DNA of 64,000 nucleotides. It comes from an uncultured Prevotellaceae bacterium (GTDB taxonomy: Bacteria > Bacteroidota > Bacteroidia > Bacteroidales > Muribaculaceae). The stretch covers positions 1-64,000 of the forward strand of contig CAMZFV010000013.1 of NCBI GenBank assembly GCA_947306175.1, given 5' to 3'. Numbering within the stretch: position 1 is the stretch's first letter; each line of letters begins with the position of its first letter. Shown in pieces: positions 63,050-64,000 of the stretch. Made by a program: the position numbers and the translations under genes. The notes beneath the pieces were generated by a model. The model was not told the DNA's origin. It saw only the letters and a list, made by a program, of their open reading frames with translations, and did no database searches.

Positions 63050-64000
63050 ATGCGATTACAAGAAAACGATATCACTAAACAGTTCTACAACTACCTGTGG
63101 GCATACATCCTGGTTGCCCTCTCGGGATGCCTAGGCAATGTGGTGGACGGTATCATCGTGGGTAACCTCATCAGCGAGGATGGCGTGAGCGCCATTACCC
63201 TGGCAAAGCCCATCAACCAGTTCATCTTCACCCTGCACCTGCTTATCAATGCGGGTGCAGGTATGCTGGTGGCATACGCCATAGGTCAAAAAAACATTGA
63301 TAACGCCCGCAATCTCTTCACCCGCGCGCTTACGCTGAGCGTGGGACTAGGATTGCTACTTGCCATCGTCGGTGGACTGATCTTCCCCACCCAGACATCA
63401 CAGATGCTATGCAACAACGAGCGCATCCTGCCCCTTGCCAAGGACTACATTCAGGTGCTGCTCATCGGTAATCCCGCCTTTATCCTGATGTGGGGTCTAT
63501 CAACGATGGTCGGGGTTGACGGCAGCCCGCGACTGGTGTCGATGGCTGTGATTATCGACAACGTGGTGAACCTGCTCCTCGATATCGTTTTCATCCAGTG
63601 GTTCGGTTGGGGCATCGCGGGTTCTTCAGCCGCTACGGTGGTGGGCCACCTGGTGGGTATCGCTATCCTGCTCAGCCATTGGCGCAAACCCGAGAACAGA
63701 CGCCTGAAACTCGTTTTCTCGACCGAGGGACTGGCCGCCTCATGGAAACGGATCATCTCACAGGGTGCGCCGCTCGCTGTGGCCTCCATCTGCTTGACGC
63801 TGCTCCTCTTCAGCGCCAACAAAATCGTTCTCTCCACCACTGGCCGCACTGGTATGTTTGTATTCGCCTTGTGCATGAACCTGCTGCAGGTCTATAACCT
63901 GTTCCTGTCGGGCACCTGCCAGACGCTGCAGTCGCTCGGCGCTATTCAGGTGGGCAAAAAGAACGACGAGGGTGTACGCATGGTCATCAAGCGAGGCTTC
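63050..64000 (+). CDS. MATE family efflux transporter (3' end outside window)
   Basis: The frame opens at ATG 63050, nine bases after the NRPS stop, and is still open at the window edge after 317 codons. It has repeated membrane helices and the MATE pattern: FYNYLWAYILVALSGCLGNV, VDGIIVGNLISEDGVSAITL, then NPAFILMWGLSTMVGVDGSP and a second-half repeat start. MATE proteins export small molecules using Na+ or H+. Its position suggests export of the NRPS product. Confidence 0.9.
   Translation, partial: MRLQENDITKQFYNYLWAYILVALSGCLGNVVDGIIVGNLISEDGVSAITLAKPINQFIFTLHLLINAGAGMLVAYAIGQKNIDNARNLFTRALTLSVGLGLLLAIVGGLIFPTQTSQMLCNNERILPLAKDYIQVLLIGNPAFILMWGLSTMVGVDGSPRLVSMAVIIDNVVNLLLDIVFIQWFGWGIAGSSAATVVGHLVGIAILLSHWRKPENRRLKLVFSTEGLAASWKRIISQGAPLAVASICLTLLLFSANKIVLSTTGRTGMFVFALCMNLLQVYNLFLSGTCQTLQSLGAIQVGKKNDEGVRMVIKRGF

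Overview
The window is a chromosome segment of a Bacteroidota bacterium, almost certainly order Bacteroidales and probably a gut or oral lineage close to Muribaculaceae or Prevotellaceae. Three things point there. Many starts are preceded by the Bacteroidota promoter, TTG or TTTG, about 20 bases, then TAnnTTTG, rather than by Shine-Dalgarno sequences. Several families are typical of the phylum: DUF4369-TlpA thioredoxin, DUF4924, DUF349, BspA-type leucine-rich repeat proteins with dockerin-like ends, and TonB-domain proteins. The mix of housekeeping genes also fits. I see no rRNA, tRNA, CRISPR array or prophage.

Layout. 1-9.2 kb: end of a TlpA-like protein, pyruvate phosphate dikinase (minus), a small unknown protein, a cyclophilin lipoprotein, a DUF349 protein and a sugar-phosphate transferase. 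9.2-19.8 kb: recQ, two tandem BspA-like surface proteins (minus), a membrane-tethered TPR/HTH regulator, a sodium symporter and a small membrane protein (minus). 19.9-31.5 kb: VanZ-like protein, an XRE-methyltransferase fusion under a large palindrome, an ABC-F ATPase with a GNAT enzyme, an outer-membrane-like protein, then a Crp/Fnr, DUF4924, rfbD, prfC, kinase-RapZ fusion and murU-like run. 31.6-37.1 kb: FMN-binding protein, a toxin-antitoxin pair with a 2H phosphoesterase, an ECF sigma factor with a fused membrane-anchored/barrel protein, a serpin and a small secreted protein. 37.2-49.7 kb: phosphoglucomutase, two paralogous MFS transporters, a CPBP protease, gene remnants, a TonB-domain/TPR-HTH pair, a YdfG-like dehydrogenase, a REP-associated tyrosine transposase (RAYT) and a transglutaminase-like protein. 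49.9-64 kb: bipA/typA, then SpoIIE-phosphatase/anti-sigma kinase, STAS protein, outer-membrane barrel, a two-module reductase-terminated NRPS and a MATE exporter running off the edge.

The most notable systems are four. The first is the 51.8-64 kb cluster, where partner-switching signalling genes sit directly upstream of a barrel, an NRPS predicted to release a dipeptide aldehyde or alcohol, and an exporter. The second is the AmgK-like kinase fused to a RapZ C-terminal domain and overlapping a MurU-like nucleotidyltransferase, which suggests amino-sugar recycling with a built-in sensor. The third is the toxin-antitoxin pair followed at once by an RNA-end-processing type enzyme. The fourth is an XRE-methyltransferase whose whole promoter lies inside a perfect 15-bp dyad.

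The window is also rich in small dispersed repeats. There is a GAGACGCAA palindrome family found between genes and, in one reading frame, inside two proteins. There are hairpins repeated inside the RAYT gene, heptanucleotide tandem arrays just after stop codons, and long inverted repeats at gene ends.
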